Shown one piece after another: positions 43,861 through 52,958 of a DNA stretch of 64,000 bases (position 1 is its first letter; each line of letters opens with the position of its first letter). The notes below the pieces were generated by a model. That model worked only from the letters and a program-made list of their open reading frames with translations. It had not been told where the DNA came from and did not search any database. The DNA comes from Nonomuraea sp. SYSU D8015 (GTDB lineage: Bacteria; Actinomycetota; Actinomycetes; Streptosporangiales; Streptosporangiaceae). A program made the position numbers and the translations under genes. The DNA is taken from positions 471 through 64,470 of the forward strand of contig NZ_MU084033.1 of NCBI RefSeq assembly GCF_008065375.1. The letters are read 5' to 3'.

Positions 43861-43875
43861 GTTGCACTATGCATA
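43861..43875. promoter_or_regulatory. Second, imperfect palindrome upstream of the sigma gene
   Basis: GTTGCA-CTA-TGCATA keeps the left arm and centre spacing with two mismatches in the right arm. It lies 84 bases from the first palindrome centre to centre, eight helical turns, as expected for cooperative binding. Confidence 0.45.
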
Positions 43876-44008
43876 TACTAGACAGAGCAGGACGTACCTA
43901 ATCATCGGACCGGTCGGGCGGCCCTCACGGCAGCAGGGCCACGCGACCGGAGGAGCAGGCTAGGAGCCGTCCGGGCCTGCGAGAAAGCGACGTGAGGAGG
44001 TCCCATTC

Positions 44009-44416
44009 GTGACGACCTTCGCCACCCCGCCAGCCATCCAACGCCGGATCGCCCGCATGCTGACAGTTCTTGCTACCGTGCTGGCCGCACTCATCGTCTG
44101 GGCGATCGCTGTCTTCGTCACCGACGTCAACCTCACCGGAAGTCGCTGGGCAACCCCGGAATCCGTCGTGGTCGTCAGCGGGCTCGCCGGCCTGGCAGGC
44201 TGGGCGGCACTTGCGGCGCTTGAGCACTGGACGCCTCAAGCAGCTAGGATCTGGACCCTCCTGGCGATCGGGGTCTTTCTGTACTCCCTGGCCGGTCCGC
44301 TCGCCATGGGAACAAGCAGCGCTCAGGTCGCCATAGTCGTACTGCACGTGACGCTCGCCGCAATTCTCATTTACGGCCTGCGCCGCACGGCCGACACCTA
44401 TTCACCTCGGCGGTAA
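44009..44416 (+). CDS. DUF6069-like four-helix membrane protein
   Basis: A 135-residue membrane protein with four predicted helices. The opening R-R-I-A-R-M-L-T-V-L-A-T-V-L-A-A-L and the central S-V-V-V-V-S-G-L-A-G-L-A-G-W fit the actinobacterial DUF6069 family, whose role is unknown. The GTG start follows GAGGAGG. It diverges from the sigma factor gene across a 260-base gap that contains both palindromes, so one of them could also serve this gene. Confidence 0.75.
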   Translation: MTTFATPPAIQRRIARMLTVLATVLAALIVWAIAVFVTDVNLTGSRWATPESVVVVSGLAGLAGWAALAALEHWTPQAARIWTLLAIGVFLYSLAGPLAMGTSSAQVAIVVLHVTLAAILIYGLRRTADTYSPRR

Positions 44417-44681
44417 CAGCGGCATCGCGGGTATGCCTGGGGACAGCATCAAAGCAGAAACCGCACGTCAAGGGCCATCCGAGCATCGCCGCCCGGCACT
44501 CAGCAATTACTCAGCCATCAGGAATCTGGAGCGCCAGTCGATCCCTGGTGGAGGACTACGCCTGGAGCAGGGGGCAAAGGCCTTCATGGAGCCCAAGGCG
44601 CCAGCCCCGGAGGGGCCAGCGAGCACGTAAGGATCACTTGTGCTCGCACCCGTCGGATGTCTCACCCGCGGCTGCCCACTC
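44417..44681. other. Convergent spacer
   Basis: About 265 bases between the DUF6069 gene and the kinase gene ends. No gene, hairpin terminator or repeat was recognised. Confidence 0.3.
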
Positions 44682-45143
44682 CTACGTCCTCGGCGCCATC
44701 GCGCAATCGACGGCGACAGGACATGCGCTCTGGGCGGCGGCGCCCGTGGCGACATCGAACTCCGCCCACACAACCTTGCCTCGGCGGCGGCGTTCGCATC
44801 CCCACCGGTCAGCCAGGGCCGCCACGACGATGAGACCACGATGGCGTTCATCGGTACCGTATGGAGTGGCCATCCGGGGCGCACGGCAGTCGCCGTCGGC
44901 GACCTCGATCCGGACAACGCCTTGGCGCATGGCCAGGCGGACGCCGATGGGAGTGCGCGCCCATCGGACGGCGTTCGTCACCAGCTCGCCTACCACCAAG
45001 ATGACCTCATCAACTGGAAGCGGCAGGCCCCAGGCCATCGTCGCGGCCAGCGCAAGATCACGCGCCTGCTGAGGGGCAGAGGCAAACGGTGGTGTATGCA
45101 GCTCTATCAGTCCATGAGCCACATGCGTACGTGTTCGGGACAT
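44682..45143 (-). CDS. RsbW-like anti-sigma factor (HATPase/GHKL serine kinase)
   Basis: A 153-residue GHKL ATPase. The N-box is V-G-E-L-V-T-N-A-V-R-W-A. The G1-type motif is V-A-D-G-D-C, and G-L-I-V-V-A-A-L-A-D-R-W-G follows. These proteins bind and inhibit SigB/F-type sigma factors and phosphorylate anti-sigma-factor antagonists; free sigma is restored when a PP2C phosphatase dephosphorylates the antagonist. The ATG 45143 has an exact SigB/F-type promoter only 10 bases upstream, so a leaderless mRNA and feedback from the sigma factor it may control are likely. A decayed copy lies at 60280-60492. No STAS-domain antagonist was seen in this window. Confidence 0.85.
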   Translation of the reverse strand: MSRTRTHVAHGLIELHTPPFASAPQQARDLALAATMAWGLPLPVDEVILVVGELVTNAVRWARTPIGVRLAMRQGVVRIEVADGDCRAPRMATPYGTDERHRGLIVVAALADRWGCERRRRGKVVWAEFDVATGAAAQSACPVAVDCAMAPRT

Positions 45144-45153
45144 GCCGGCGCCG

Positions 45154-45178
45154 TTACCCGCCGCACTGCTTGCCATAC
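45154..45178 (-). promoter_or_regulatory. SigB/F-type promoter of the kinase gene, exact GTAT-N15-GGGTAA
   Basis: On the minus strand GTAT (45178-45175) and GGGTAA (45159-45154) are exact, ten bases before the ATG at 45143. The same ten-base leader, with one change, separates promoter and start of poxB. Confidence 0.75.
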
Positions 45179-45470
45179 AGACGGCCTGGATTACCTCCCA
45201 AACCGTTATCAGGCGGCGTCGAAGCCGAATGGGGCGCCGGCGGCGCCTTACCGATGCCCGGGCTTGTCAGGGGGTGTATGAACGCTTCGACGACGCCCCC
45301 GGTCCTGATCAATGAGGCCCCGTCCCGCTGGGCCGGCGTTGTACTGCTCGAGCAGGCCGCAGGCGAACCCCTGCATCCCGCTGATCTTGGTTTGGGAAGG
45401 GTGACCGCCCGGGTTTCGATGCAAACCCCCGGATGGGCAGGAGCCGGGCGAGGCGATTGGGTGATCTTCC
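45179..45470. other. Spacer between kinase promoter and ku
   Basis: About 290 bases without a supported gene. Plus-strand frames here show no motif. Confidence 0.3.
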
Positions 45471-46487
45471 TTACGACGCAGCGGCGATGCTTTCCGTCTT
45501 GGCGAGGGCGTCGATGAGCTGGCCGCGGTTCATCTTCGACCGTCCGGCGATGTTCCTTTCTCTGGCCCGCTGGTACAGCTCGTGCTTGCTCATCCTGACA
45601 AGGTCATCCCGGTCGTCAGATCCAGCATCGGTACGTGCCTTGCGGGCCTCCTTCCCGGCGGCGGGCACGCTCGGGGTCTTGTCCCCGCCCCGCGACTGCG
45701 GCCGGGCTTGACGCGCGTTTTCGACGCTGCGCTTGAGGGCTTGCATGAGGTCGATGACGTTGGTGGCTTCGGGCGGGCCTGCTTCGCTGATGATCTGCTG
45801 GCCCTTGGCTTTGGCATCGATCAGCTCATGGACACGCTCGGAGTAGGTGTCGTGGTAGTCCTCGGGATGCCAGTCGGTCGACAGAGCATCGATCAGCTGG
45901 CGAGCGGTATCCAGCTCCTGGCCCCGGGTCTCGGTATGTTCGGGCAGCACGGGCAGTTCCTGGTGGGGATCACGGACCTCATCAGCCCAGTGCAGCGTGT
46001 GCAGGACCAGGACGTCCTCCTGAGCGCGCAGCGCCACGAGGTGCTGCTTGCGGCGCATGACGAATGTGGCGATACCGGCCTTGTTCGCCTCATACAGGGC
46101 GGTGCGCAGCAGTTCGTAAACCTTGGTGTATTCCTCGCCGTTGGGGGCGAGGTAGTAGGTGCGGTCGAAGTAGACCGGTTCCACTTGGTCGAGGTCGACG
46201 AAGCCGCGGATGTCGATCATCCGTGACTTGCCAGGGGCGATCTCGTCCAGCTCCTCCGGCTCAACGATCACGTAGTCGCCACCACCCAGGTCGTAGCCCT
46301 TAACGATGTCGTTGTAGTCGACCTCCCTGCCCGTCGCCTCGTTGACCCGCCGGTAGCGGATGCGGTTGGAAGTGCCTCGCTGGAACTGGCGGAAATGCAC
46401 CCTGTGGTCTTCCGTGGCCGTGAAAAGCTGCACGGGCACCGACACCAGCCCGAACGTCAGCACCCCGTTCCATATCGCTCGCGCCAC
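45471..46487 (-). CDS. ku: Ku protein, non-homologous end joining
   Basis: A 338-residue bacterial Ku. The opening M-A-R-A-I-W-N-G-V-L-T-F-G-L-V-S-V-P-V is nearly invariant in the family. The beta-barrel core has Y-F-D-R-T-Y-Y-L-A-P, and the C-terminal extension (K-H-E-L-Y-Q-R-A-R-E-R-N-I-A-G-R-S-K-M) resembles a SAP/Rho-N-type DNA-binding tail. Ku homodimers cap double-strand break ends and recruit ligase LigD, which is not in this window. The adjacent upstream coiled-coil gene, 18 bases away in the same direction, is probably cotranscribed. Confidence 0.95.
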   Translation of the reverse strand: MARAIWNGVLTFGLVSVPVQLFTATEDHRVHFRQFQRGTSNRIRYRRVNEATGREVDYNDIVKGYDLGGGDYVIVEPEELDEIAPGKSRMIDIRGFVDLDQVEPVYFDRTYYLAPNGEEYTKVYELLRTALYEANKAGIATFVMRRKQHLVALRAQEDVLVLHTLHWADEVRDPHQELPVLPEHTETRGQELDTARQLIDALSTDWHPEDYHDTYSERVHELIDAKAKGQQIISEAGPPEATNVIDLMQALKRSVENARQARPQSRGGDKTPSVPAAGKEARKARTDAGSDDRDDLVRMSKHELYQRARERNIAGRSKMNRGQLIDALAKTESIAAAS

Positions 46488-46505
46488 TGCTGATCCCCTC
46501 CTTTC

Positions 46506-47393
46506 TCAGCGCGGCGGTTGCACCCGCTCGCTCAGCTCCCGGACATGTGCCGCGGCGTCCTGCGCCCGGCGCCGCGCCTCGCGGACGGCCCGATCGCCAC
46601 GGCGGGCCCGGTCGCGCGCCTGGCGGGCGACGGCCTGGGCCTGACGCCGCTCGTCCTCGGCCTTCTTGAGCCGCTGGGTCAGATCTGCAACCCGCTGCTC
46701 TGCGTGCTGCTGCCGCTGCTTTGCCTGCCGTTGCGCATCATGGGCAGCGGCCAGCTCATCTTCGCGCTCCTGCAGCTCCCGTTCGGCGTCCGAGGCCTGG
46801 CGGCGGGCGCGTTCCAACTGCTGCTTGCGGCGATGGCCTGCGGTGTCGAGGTCGGTCAGCCGGCCGCTGGCGGCCTTGGGCCGAGGGCGCTCCGGCGCTC
46901 GCTGGTTGCCCGTGACAACGGTGAAGCCCGTCACGGGCACGGTCAACGGCTTCGTCAGCCGACCCTGGCCCCACTGACGGGCCGCGGCAGGGTCGCCCAA
47001 AACCGCCTGCAACGTCTCCTTGACCTCGCGTTGCGCATCCTCGCTGATGCGCCGCCCAGCCTGAGCGGTCAGTGTCCCCGCCTGCCGGGCCAGCGCGGAA
47101 ATGACCTGCCACCGCTTGTCCGACAGCTCCCGCAACTGCTCTGCATTCAGCTCCTGGTGCGCCCGCCGAAGCGCCTGCCCCAACTCGAGCAGTGGCCCAA
47201 TCTCCTGCGGCCGCTTGCGGACCAGCAGGTTGCTCGCCCAAGCCGCCAGGGTCGGCCGGCGCAGACGGCGGATCTGCTCGGCCAGATGACGATCGCCGGC
47301 ATCACGGGCCGCCTTGGCGCGCTCGTTGCGGACTGCGGTGAAGTCGCTGGGCAGCAGCCCATACAGCTCATCAGCGACAGCGTCTAGATCCAC
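46506..47393 (-). CDS. Coiled-coil protein adjacent to ku
   Basis: A 295-residue protein. The N-terminal half (V-D-L-D-A-V-A-D-E-L-Y-G-L, then L-A-A-W-A-S-N-L-L-V-R-K) matches a conserved actinobacterial family often found near ku. The C-terminal third, from about residue 190, is a long basic coiled coil rich in Arg, Gln, Ala and Glu (R-R-Q-A-S-D-A-E-R-E-L-Q-E-R-E). The GTG at 47393 is chosen because GGAGG lies 7 bases upstream; the frame is open to 47528. A role with Ku in DNA end handling is an inference from position only. Confidence 0.8.
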   Translation of the reverse strand: MDLDAVADELYGLLPSDFTAVRNERAKAARDAGDRHLAEQIRRLRRPTLAAWASNLLVRKRPQEIGPLLELGQALRRAHQELNAEQLRELSDKRWQVISALARQAGTLTAQAGRRISEDAQREVKETLQAVLGDPAAARQWGQGRLTKPLTVPVTGFTVVTGNQRAPERPRPKAASGRLTDLDTAGHRRKQQLERARRQASDAERELQEREDELAAAHDAQRQAKQRQQHAEQRVADLTQRLKKAEDERRQAQAVARQARDRARRGDRAVREARRRAQDAAAHVRELSERVQPPR

Positions 47394-47573
47394 CAGACAG
47401 CCTCCAGCCGACACCGTAGCCAGTCCTTTCTGTGGGCGTTTGTTCCATTTTGCCGGGGTTAACCTTGGGAACGTCGGGTGTGGACCCCGCCCGGCGGCCA
47501 GGACGTCCGAAGCTCCGGCGAGGGGCAAGGTAGGGGCCGGTGCAGTGAGTCGGCGCGACGTGGCCGGCGTGGC

Positions 47574-48863
47574 TCAGAGGTAACGCAGCCACAGGTACGG
47601 CACGCACAACGCGATCGTGATCACGGTCACTACCAGGCCGTACTTGGTGAACTGCCAGAAGGTGATCGGCGTGCCGTTGCGGGCCGCGATGCCGAGGATG
47701 ACCACGTTGGCGGCCGCGCCGACGGCGGTGGCGTTGCCCCCCAGGTCGGCGCCGAAGGCCAGTGCCCACCACAGCACCTGGGCCGCATCGTTGCCGCCGC
47801 CTGCCTGGACCAGTTCGGCCACGATCGGGCTCATCGTGGCCACGTACGGGATGTTGTCCACGATCGCCGACAGCCCGGCGGAGGCCCACAGCAGACCCAT
47901 GGTGGTGAGCCCGAGCTGTCCCTGAGTGGCCTCGGCCGCGGCCTGTGAGATCTGGCCGATCACGCCGGTCTCCACCAGCGCGCCCACCATGACGAACAGC
48001 CCGGCGAAGAACACCAGCGTCGGCCACTCCACCTCGCCGATCGCGTCCCGCGTGGTGACCTTCGTGACGGCCACCAGGATGCCCGCGCCCAAGATGGCCA
48101 CCACCGACGGCTCGTAGTGCAGCACCGGGTGCAGCACGAACGCCGCCATGACCAGGGCCAGCACTGCCAGGCTCTGCCACAGCAGCCGCCGGTCCGCGAT
48201 GGCCTCGCGCTCGTTGAGCGCCATCACCTCGGCCGCCCGTTCGGGGTCGTAGCGGAAGAACTTGCCGAACAGGATCCGGCACATCCCGATGAAGACGACC
48301 ATAAGAATGATCACGAGTGGCGCCATGTGGATGAGGAAGTCGTTGAAGCTCAGCCCGGCCCGGCTCGCGATGATGATGTTCGGCGGATCGCCGACCAGCG
48401 TGGCGGCGCCGCCGATGTTGGACGCCATCGCCTCGGCGATCAGAAACGGCGCCGCCGGCAGCGCCAGCCGCTCGCACACCAGGAACGTCACCGGCGCGAT
48501 CAGCAGCACGGTGGTGACGTTGTCCAGCAGCGCCGAGGCGACGGCGGTGATCACCACCAGCAGCACCATCAACCGGTACGGATACCCCTTGGCCCGTTTG
48601 GCCGCCCAGATCGCCAGGTACTCGAAGATCCCGGTCAGCTTCAGCACGCCGACGATGACCATCATCCCGAGCAGCAGGAAGATGACGTTCCAGTCGATGC
48701 CCGTCGACTCGGAGAAGAAGGCCGCCTCGGCGTCGGTGGCGTGAATGAGCAGCATGATCCCCGCTCCGCCGAGCGCCGCCACGACGCGAGGGACCTTCTC
48801 GGTGGCGATCAGCGCGTACGCGGCCAGGAAGACCGCCACCGCCGCCCATGCGGTGACGGTCAC
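47574..48863 (-). CDS. ArsB/NhaD-type anion or Na+/H+ transporter
   Basis: A 429-residue permease of the ion transporter superfamily with about eleven helices. Conserved motifs include L-L-D-N-V-T-T-V-L-L and N-I-G-G-A-A-T-L-V-G-D-P-P-N, plus the second half's S-A-I-V-D-N-I-P-Y-V-A-T and G-G-N-A-T-A-V-G-A-A-A-N. These repeat signatures bind the substrate ion. Arsenite, citrate and Na+ antiport members cannot be told apart here. The GTG start overlaps the stop of the CBS gene (GTGA), so the two are coupled and the CBS domains may regulate it. Confidence 0.85.
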   Translation of the reverse strand: MTVTAWAAVAVFLAAYALIATEKVPRVVAALGGAGIMLLIHATDAEAAFFSESTGIDWNVIFLLLGMMVIVGVLKLTGIFEYLAIWAAKRAKGYPYRLMVLLVVITAVASALLDNVTTVLLIAPVTFLVCERLALPAAPFLIAEAMASNIGGAATLVGDPPNIIIASRAGLSFNDFLIHMAPLVIILMVVFIGMCRILFGKFFRYDPERAAEVMALNEREAIADRRLLWQSLAVLALVMAAFVLHPVLHYEPSVVAILGAGILVAVTKVTTRDAIGEVEWPTLVFFAGLFVMVGALVETGVIGQISQAAAEATQGQLGLTTMGLLWASAGLSAIVDNIPYVATMSPIVAELVQAGGGNDAAQVLWWALAFGADLGGNATAVGAAANVVILGIAARNGTPITFWQFTKYGLVVTVITIALCVPYLWLRYL

Positions 48864-49303
48864 GCGGCCACCGCCCAGTCCAGCAGCGCCTGCAGCGTCA
48901 CGGCACCCAGCAGCCGCCCATCGTCCACCACCGCCACGAGCGGGCTACGAGTGCGGGCCATCAGCGCCGCCAGCTCCAGCACCGTGGCATCGGGATCGGA
49001 TATCGGCAGCTCGCGAGGCTGGCTCGGCAGCGCTTCCTGTACGGTCTTTCCGGCCAAGGACCGCAGGAAGCGGTCAGCGTGCGCCTCATCCACCACCCGG
49101 GCCAGCGCCGGGTCCTGCTGGCAGTAGGCCGGCACGGCAAGACGCAGTACCTGCGTGCCCGGCAGGACGCTCAACGGCAGACCCCGCCCGTCGACCACGA
49201 TGAGGCCGGGCAGATCCCGCTCGGCCAGCAGCCGGGCGGCTTCCATGATGGCGGTGCCCACAGTAACGGTGGGGAAGTCCGAGGTCAGATCGCGCGCACG
49301 CAT
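48860..49303 (-). CDS. Two-CBS-domain protein, coupled to the permease
   Basis: A 147-residue protein of two CBS domains: the first starts M-R-A-R-D-L-T-S-D-F-P-T-V-T-V-G-T-A-I, the second ends R-S-P-L-V-A-V-V-D-D-G-R-L-L-G-A-V-T-L. CBS pairs bind adenosine nucleotides and control transporters or enzymes. The ATG at 49303 is a likely start; the frame runs up to 49378 without CBS sequence. The stop overlaps the permease start. Confidence 0.85.
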   Translation of the reverse strand: MRARDLTSDFPTVTVGTAIMEAARLLAERDLPGLIVVDGRGLPLSVLPGTQVLRLAVPAYCQQDPALARVVDEAHADRFLRSLAGKTVQEALPSQPRELPISDPDATVLELAALMARTRSPLVAVVDDGRLLGAVTLQALLDWAVAA

Positions 49304-49639
49304 CGGCAAGCCTCTTCCGAATCGGCGACAGGACATCGCCGACCAGACTTCCCGGCACACCTGACACCAACGTATCAATGATCACCAAACAAGCGTCCAC
49401 CGCATTCCGCTCCCGCCCGGCGCTCTTGGTGACCTGTACGCGTGCTACCACCATGCGGGCGCTCACCCACCCCATGCGTCGGCGATGACTGCCAGCCAGA
49501 GAGCCGCCGGCTTGGAACCGTCATGAATTACGCCCAGGCTGATCTCACCGCCTCGGCCGATCCGCAGCGCCGACCGGGTGGATCAGGAACGGGATGCTGT
49601 CGGGCCAGTCCACCGCCGCCCCGGGGCGGTCCAGTCGGT
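49304..49639. other. Spacer
   Basis: About 335 bases. No gene recognised apart from the edge of the SDR remnant. Confidence 0.3.
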
Positions 49640-49800
49640 GGTGTCGAGGTGCTGCGACATCATGGCTGGTCCGGACGTCCAGCCGCCGTCCACCGTGATG
49701 TCCGCGCCGGTCATGTACGAGGCCGCGTCCGAGATGAGGAAGGACACTCTTCGGGTTCGCGATCATCTGCGCGATCGGTGCCGTCACCGCTCGTGCGGCG
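49640..49800 (-). pseudogene. C-terminal remnant of a short-chain dehydrogenase
   Basis: Minus-strand frames read F-L-I-S-D-A-A-S-Y-M-T-G-A-D-I-T-V-D-G-G-W-T-S, the characteristic SDR C-terminus that follows the substrate loop. The rest of the enzyme, including TGxxxGxG and YxxxK, is absent. It is the second SDR lesion in the window. Confidence 0.65.
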
Positions 49801-49878
49801 GCAAGTACCAGTTCTCTGGTCTCAGCCGATCAATCCGCCGATGACGGGACACGCCAAGGGCCCGGGTCCTCTATCGGG

Positions 49879-50376
49879 TCAGTCCATCTGGCTTGACACC
49901 GAAGATGATCGTCTGGCCGGGCGGGCGCCGGGGCCGGGTTCGATCAGCACCTCTGATGCGCTCTTGATGGCATGGCCCGCCTCGCAGACTGGGACGAGGC
50001 GGACGTCGGCACCGCATGCGGTGTGGCGGACGTGGACGGGTGGGCCGGAGGCGTCGGCGAGGTGGCGGTCGCCCCAGGCGATGATCGTCAGCAGGACGGA
50101 GAGGAGTTCGTGGCCACGGTCGGTGGGCTCGTACTCGTGGCGACTGCGCGTCCCGGGCTCCCGGTAGGGGATGCGGACGAGGATTCCGGCGTCCACCAGG
50201 GCGGTCAGCCGCTGAGTGAGGACGTTGCGGGCGATGCCGAGGTGGCGCTGCAGGTCGGCGAAGCGGCGTACACCGTTGAAGACGTCGCGGAGGATCAGCA
50301 GCGTCCACCGGTCCCCGACGATCTCCAGGGTGCGGGCTATGGAGCAGGCCCGGCTGTCCAGATCGATCCACCCCAT
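49879..50376 (-). CDS. HxlR-family transcriptional regulator
   Basis: A 165-residue winged-helix regulator. The core R-A-C-S-I-A-R-T-L-E-I-V-G-D-R-W-T-L-L-I-L-R-D-V-F-N-G, the second motif F-A-D-L-Q-R-H-L-G-I-A-R-N-V-L-T-Q-R-L and the wing Y-E-P-T-D-R-G are diagnostic of HxlR. Such regulators respond to oxidative, aldehyde or redox signals, often via a Cys near the N-terminus; here C-S-I. It diverges from the QueG-like gene at 50466, so that gene is a likely target. The shorter start (50376, AGGATCGAGGTC upstream) is preferred over 50406. Confidence 0.85.
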   Translation of the reverse strand: MGWIDLDSRACSIARTLEIVGDRWTLLILRDVFNGVRRFADLQRHLGIARNVLTQRLTALVDAGILVRIPYREPGTRSRHEYEPTDRGHELLSVLLTIIAWGDRHLADASGPPVHVRHTACGADVRLVPVCEAGHAIKSASEVLIEPGPGARPARRSSSVSSQMD

Positions 50377-50465
50377 GACCTCGATCCTAGCCCACTTGGG
50401 TTGCATTACAGGACCCAGCCACCCTAGGTTCTTATTAGCAACTCAGCTGAGATGAGGGGTGCCTG

Positions 50466-51527
50466 ATGCGGCTGGACGACCACCCGACCGTGCAGCGGGT
50501 CCGCGCGAGCCGGCGGGAGCCCGTGAATGCGATGATCAACGCGGACCGGCTGCGGGAACTCTGCCTTCAGGCCGGCGCCGACGACATGGGCTTCGTGTCC
50601 ATTGACGCGCCCGAGGCCGCGAGCGAACGCGAGCACGCCGTCAAAGCGCTGCCCGGCGCGCGCACCTACATCGCGATATGCCAGCGCATGAACCGCGACA
50701 ACGTGCGTGCTCCCCAGCGCAGCCTGGCCAACGCCGAATTCCACCAGACCGACGACGAGATCGACCAGGTCGCCCGGCGCATCGCCCGCATGCTCCAGGA
50801 CGCCGGGTACCGCGCCGTCTACCCGGCCGCGGGCTTCCCGCAGGAGATGGACGAGTTCCCCGGCCGGGCTTGGGTGATCGCACACAAGGTGATCGCCGAG
50901 GCGGCGGGGCTCGGCCGGATGGGCATTCACCGCAACGTCATCCATCCCCGCTTCGGCAACTTCATCCTGCTCGGCACCGTCATCACCGACGCCGTCGTCG
51001 ACCGGCCCGACGGGCCCATCGACTTCAACCCGTGCCTGGAGTGCAAGCTGTGCGTGGCCGCCTGCCCGGTCGGCGCCATCACCAAGGACGGGGGATTCGA
51101 CTTCCAGGCCTGCTACACCCACAACTACCGGGAGTTCATGAGCGGCTTCACCGACTTCGTCGAGACCATCGCCGACAGCGACGACCGCGACGACTACCGC
51201 GCCCGCGTCACCCCCTCAGAGTCGGCCTCGATGTGGCAGAGCCTGAGCTACAAGCCCAGCTACAAGGCCGCTTACTGCATGGCCGCCTGTCCCGCCGGCG
51301 AGGACGTCATCGGCCCCTATCTCGCCGACCGCAAAAATCACCTCGACACCGTGGTCCGCCCGCTCCAGGACAAACAGGAACCGGTCTACGTGCTTCCCGG
51401 CTCGGCCGCTGAGGAGCACGTCACCAGGCGTTTCCCGCACAAGAGCGCCCGTCCCGTCTCCAACGGCCTTCCCGAGGAGGTCAACGCCGCCCTCCAAGCT
51501 CTCGGCCCCCGCCCCAAGAACGCCTGA
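50466..51527 (+). CDS. 4Fe-4S reductase related to epoxyqueuosine reductase (QueG-like)
   Basis: A 353-residue cytoplasmic redox protein. The first ferredoxin-type cluster motif is C-L-E-C-K-L-C-V-A-A-C-P, and a second Cys pair lies at C-M-A-A-C-P. The N-terminal half resembles QueG and reductive-dehalogenase-like proteins (COG1600), but the cobalamin-binding pattern cannot be confirmed. QueG reduces epoxyqueuosine in tRNA; this relative may act on another substrate. ATG 50466 follows GAGGGGTG. It diverges from the HxlR regulator. Confidence 0.8.
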   Translation: MRLDDHPTVQRVRASRREPVNAMINADRLRELCLQAGADDMGFVSIDAPEAASEREHAVKALPGARTYIAICQRMNRDNVRAPQRSLANAEFHQTDDEIDQVARRIARMLQDAGYRAVYPAAGFPQEMDEFPGRAWVIAHKVIAEAAGLGRMGIHRNVIHPRFGNFILLGTVITDAVVDRPDGPIDFNPCLECKLCVAACPVGAITKDGGFDFQACYTHNYREFMSGFTDFVETIADSDDRDDYRARVTPSESASMWQSLSYKPSYKAAYCMAACPAGEDVIGPYLADRKNHLDTVVRPLQDKQEPVYVLPGSAAEEHVTRRFPHKSARPVSNGLPEEVNAALQALGPRPKNA

Positions 51528-51920
51528 TCAACGACCGCCCGGATCACTTCGCGACCGCTGGATCTCGCCGTAGGAGATCATGTTGGTGTGGAACAGCGGG
51601 GTGAGCCCGCGCCGGCGACGTCGGCGAGCACGTTCTGCCACTCGAGCAGGGCGAGGGCGTCCCGGATGATCAGCGCCGCGCGACGCGGCTCCCGGCAGGT
51701 CACACCTGCTTGCCCAGCGTCAGCGGCTCGCACGGGCTGTGCGTGTACTCCCCCGTCCTCGGCACGCGGGCACGGGTGGCGGCCGCGCGGAGGATCTCGT
51801 TGACGGCGTCGGCGCCGAGCGAGCGGCCTTGGCCATCTACCCGTCAACCGCCGGTGCGCACTGACCGCGACGGGTTGTGTGCGACCACCGCCGAACGGGT
51901 GCATCAGCGGTCTTCGAGGT
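51528..51920. other. Spacer with a decayed, unrecognised gene
   Basis: Minus-strand frames carry protein-like pieces (V-N-E-I-L-R-A-A-A-T-R-A-R-V-P-R-T-G-E-Y, and H-T-N-M-I-S-Y-G-E-I-Q) that fall in different frames, as in a broken gene. I could not name the family. No intact gene is present. Confidence 0.35.
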
Positions 51921-52958
51921 TCAGTGTTTGCCCGTGTCGCGCCGGCTTGTCTCTTCAGGTCGTTCCGGCTGCTGCTTGCGGAGATGGCGCAAGGCGCCCG
52001 CGTGGGCGCGCTCGTCGGGGTGCCGGCGTACCCGCCACATGCTCGCCACGACCGTGACCAGCAGAATCGTCAGGATCACAGCCAGGGAGATCATGCTGGG
52101 GATCTCGGGGATCGCCTGGGTGACGTCCTGGTGCAGGAAGGCCAGGATGAGCTTGACGCCGATGAAGGCGAGGATGAGCGACAGTCCGAGTGAAAGGTAG
52201 ACCAGGCGTTCGAGCAGGCCCTGAATGAGGAAGTACAGGGCACGCAGACCCAGCAGCGCGAAGGCGTTGGCCGCGAAGACGATCAACGGGTGCTGCGTGA
52301 TGCCGAAGATGGCCGGGATCGAATCGAGCGCGAAGAGCAGGTCTGTGGTGCCGATCGCGACGAAGACCAGGAACAGCGGCGTGATGACCTTCCTGCCGTC
52401 CTCCTCGGCGACCAGCTGGCCTGAGTGCAGGTTCTCTGTGGTGGGCAGGGTGCGCTTCGTCCAACGCAGCACCGGATTGCCGCTGACATCGGGATCCTCG
52501 TTGCGGTGGCGGGCGAGCTGGATGGCGGTCCACAGCAGGATCAAACCGAACAGCAGGAAGGTGGGCGAGAAGAGGGTGATCGCGGCCGCGCCCACGGAGA
52601 TCAGGACGGCGCGCAGCACCAGCGCGGCCGCGATGCCGAACAGCAGCGCCTTTTGACGGTATTCCTCGGGCACCTGAAACCGCGTCAGGATGATCACGAA
52701 GACGAAGAGATTGTCGATCGACAAGCTCTTTTCCACCAGCCATCCGGTGATGTACTCCGATGCGATCTGCGGACCCGCCAGCGGCCACAGGGCCAGCCCG
52801 AACGCCACCGCCACCGCGATGTAGAAGGCCGACCACAGCGCCGCCTCGCGCATCCCCACCGCGTGTGGACGGCGGACCGCGACCAGGAAGTCCAGTACGA
52901 ACAGCGCCAGGACGACGCCGACGACCACGGCCCAGGCCCAGATCGAGTCAATGCCCAC
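51921..52958 (-). CDS. TerC-family membrane protein (Alx-type)
   Basis: A 345-residue TerC-family protein with about nine helices. The family's acidic-loop motif E-K-S-L-S-I-D-N-L-F-V-F and the second T-T-D-L-L-F-A-L-D-S-I-P-A-I-F are clear. TerC/Alx proteins have been tied to manganese export, metallation of secreted enzymes and tellurite resistance. The GTG at 52958 is selected since AGAGGAAGG precedes it; the frame extends to 53021. It reads toward the unassigned spacer at 51528-51920. Confidence 0.9.
   Translation of the reverse strand: MGIDSIWAWAVVVGVVLALFVLDFLVAVRRPHAVGMREAALWSAFYIAVAVAFGLALWPLAGPQIASEYITGWLVEKSLSIDNLFVFVIILTRFQVPEEYRQKALLFGIAAALVLRAVLISVGAAAITLFSPTFLLFGLILLWTAIQLARHRNEDPDVSGNPVLRWTKRTLPTTENLHSGQLVAEEDGRKVITPLFLVFVAIGTTDLLFALDSIPAIFGITQHPLIVFAANAFALLGLRALYFLIQGLLERLVYLSLGLSLILAFIGVKLILAFLHQDVTQAIPEIPSMISLAVILTILLVTVVASMWRVRRHPDERAHAGALRHLRKQQPERPEETSRRDTGKH

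Noticed and set aside
47371..48849. Long minus-strand frame of 492 codons
   Set aside because: Overlaps the ArsB/NhaD-type permease in another frame; composition is Arg/Gly/His-rich with no motifs.
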